From assembly GCA_002104945.1 (NCBI GenBank), contig MCFH01000028.1:558001-622000 (forward strand): DNA of 64,000 nucleotides. Direction: 5' to 3'. Below, piece by piece: positions 63,304 to 64,000 of the stretch; within the stretch, counting starts at the first letter, position 1; each line of letters opens with the position of its first letter. Both the position numbers and the translations under genes were made by a program. Under the pieces are notes generated by a model. That model ran no database searches. It saw nothing but the letters and a program-made list of their open reading frames with translations, and was not told the DNA's origin. The DNA is from Piromyces finnis (taxonomy: Eukaryota > Neocallimastigomycota > Neocallimastigomycetes > Neocallimastigales > Neocallimastigaceae).

Positions 63304-63671
63304 GTTAGTAACTAAGACCTTGGTTTGAACTACTCGAGTTCGAAACCTCATTAATATCTTTTTAATTATTAAAATATTTTATAACGAAATTTTACCAAAG
63401 AAGATAATTTCTGATTGGCTTAAAAAATTAAGTTGTAAAATTTTTATAAATTTACTTTTAAAAATTTTTATATAAATACGAGTGAAATTTCTCAAAAAAT
63501 TATTTTGAATTCGAGTTTTTATTAACAAAAAATTTTATAATAAAAATAAAATTATTAAACACTAACCTGTTATAATTTTGTTAAGTGTTCAATAATAAAA
63601 TTTTTATTTGCTTTTATTATTTTCCTTTTTATATATTTGTGTTTTTATTTATTGAACATTAGTTCTTTACA
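63304..63671 (+). repeat. E5 3' LTR, right part
   Basis: Begins with the GTTAG duplicate and completes the E5 3' LTR to GTTCTTTACA. It matches the corresponding part of 51419-51823 base for base as read. Confidence 0.93.
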
Positions 63672-64000
63672 TTTAAGACCTTTATTATTAGTATTAGTAT
63701 AATTACTTATAATATTTTATACTTATAAAATTTTACAAAATTTTATTATTAAAATAGTTATAGGTATTTTATTATTATTTAAGGTTTATTTTATTAATTA
63801 ACTTTATTGTATAATATTTTATAATTTGAAATTATGACATAGAATTTAATTATAATTTTTACTAAAAGAGGCAACTGTTACACACAAAACAGAAGATACC
63901 TCGACAGAAAAATTATTATTTATGTCTAAAAAAGGGCATAATTAATTGAATAATATAATTTTATTATATGTCATAATTAAATATATAATATATGATATGC
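63672..64000 (+). repeat. E3 3' LTR, right part (truncated by window end)
   Basis: Begins with the TTTAA duplicate and matches E3 5' LTR sequence from about 44508 on, up to ATATGATATGC. The last part of the LTR lies beyond the window. Confidence 0.92.

Larger units (their letters stand above)
51419..63671 (+). mobile_element. E5: chromodomain Ty3/Gypsy element inserted in the E3 3' LTR
   Basis: 405-bp LTRs (51419-51823; 57077-57118 plus 63309-63671) read as identical. The 5-bp duplication is TTTAA (51414-51418, 63672-63676). It has a self-complementary primer site and a single-frame gag-pol with a C-terminal chromodomain. A polypurine tract CTGGAGGAGGA precedes the 3' LTR. E6 is inserted in the 3' LTR. 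Gag-pol carries a deletion/frameshift and a stop. Confidence 0.93.
44323..64000 (+). mobile_element. E3: Ty3/Gypsy element with nested insertions, runs off the window
   Basis: The 5' LTR is 44323-45180 (858 bp). The 3' LTR starts at 51228, is split by E5 (51419-63671), resumes at 63672 and is cut by the window end. One base difference was seen between the LTR copies over the shared part. It has primer site TGGTGGAGATATC (45187), gag split by a solo LTR, a frameshift signal, and an intact pol to 51203. Left flank is AAAA (44319-44322). It is the outermost and earliest element of the tRNA-proximal stack. Confidence 0.92.

Overview
The window looks like nuclear DNA of an extremely AT-rich eukaryote with many short GT..AG introns, AAT-encoded asparagine runs and dense LTR retrotransposons. 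I infer a zoosporic fungus, most likely an anaerobic gut fungus (Neocallimastigomycota). The grounds are base composition, Asn runs, Ty3/Gypsy chromoviruses, and an adenylate kinase of a type linked to flagella. This is an inference; a dictyostelid-like genome is the main alternative.

Layout. Positions 1-21,514 hold three intron-rich host genes: a FAM13-like RhoGAP protein (791-5800, +), a Tah18/NDOR1-type diflavin reductase (6284-9230, -), and a giant adenylate kinase with eight kinase modules (10557-21514, +). The kinase is AK5-like at its N-terminus. It carries a 43-Asn tract inside the P-loop of module 1 and four nearly identical tandem modules arranged A-B-A-B, introns included. Positions 21,515-25,347 are intergenic, with a hexamer microsatellite and a decayed LINE. 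A tRNA-Ser(UGA) gene lies at 25353-25434 (-).

Positions 25,452-64,000 are almost entirely Ty3/Gypsy retroelement DNA. Elements of one type (E1 25452-29975; E2 31890-43105; E3 44323 to beyond the window) and four solo LTRs (A-D) are stacked end to end, all entering within a few bp of one site about 11-17 bp upstream of the tRNA-Ser gene. Target duplications show that each later insertion landed nearer the tRNA. E1-E3 share a tRNA-type primer site starting TGGTGGAGA, have no chromodomain, and carry a putative -1 frameshift signal between gag and pol: TTTAAAT or TTTAAAC, a stop codon, then a hairpin or pseudoknot. A second type (E4, E5, E6 and one solo LTR) encodes Gag-Pol in one frame with a C-terminal chromodomain, makes 5-bp target duplications, and has a primer site complementary to its own LTR, as in Tf1 self-priming. 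These elements sit inside the first type or inside each other: E4 in E2 pol, a solo LTR in E3 gag, E5 in the E3 3' LTR, and E6 in the E5 3' LTR.

Several elements are defective but recent. E1 has Gag and protease but no RT, RNase H or integrase, with LTRs that read as identical. E4 is a short Gag-head plus chromodomain-tail derivative. E5 has LTRs that read as identical around a broken body. All coordinates and identities come from reading by eye; no alignment, folding or database search was run.
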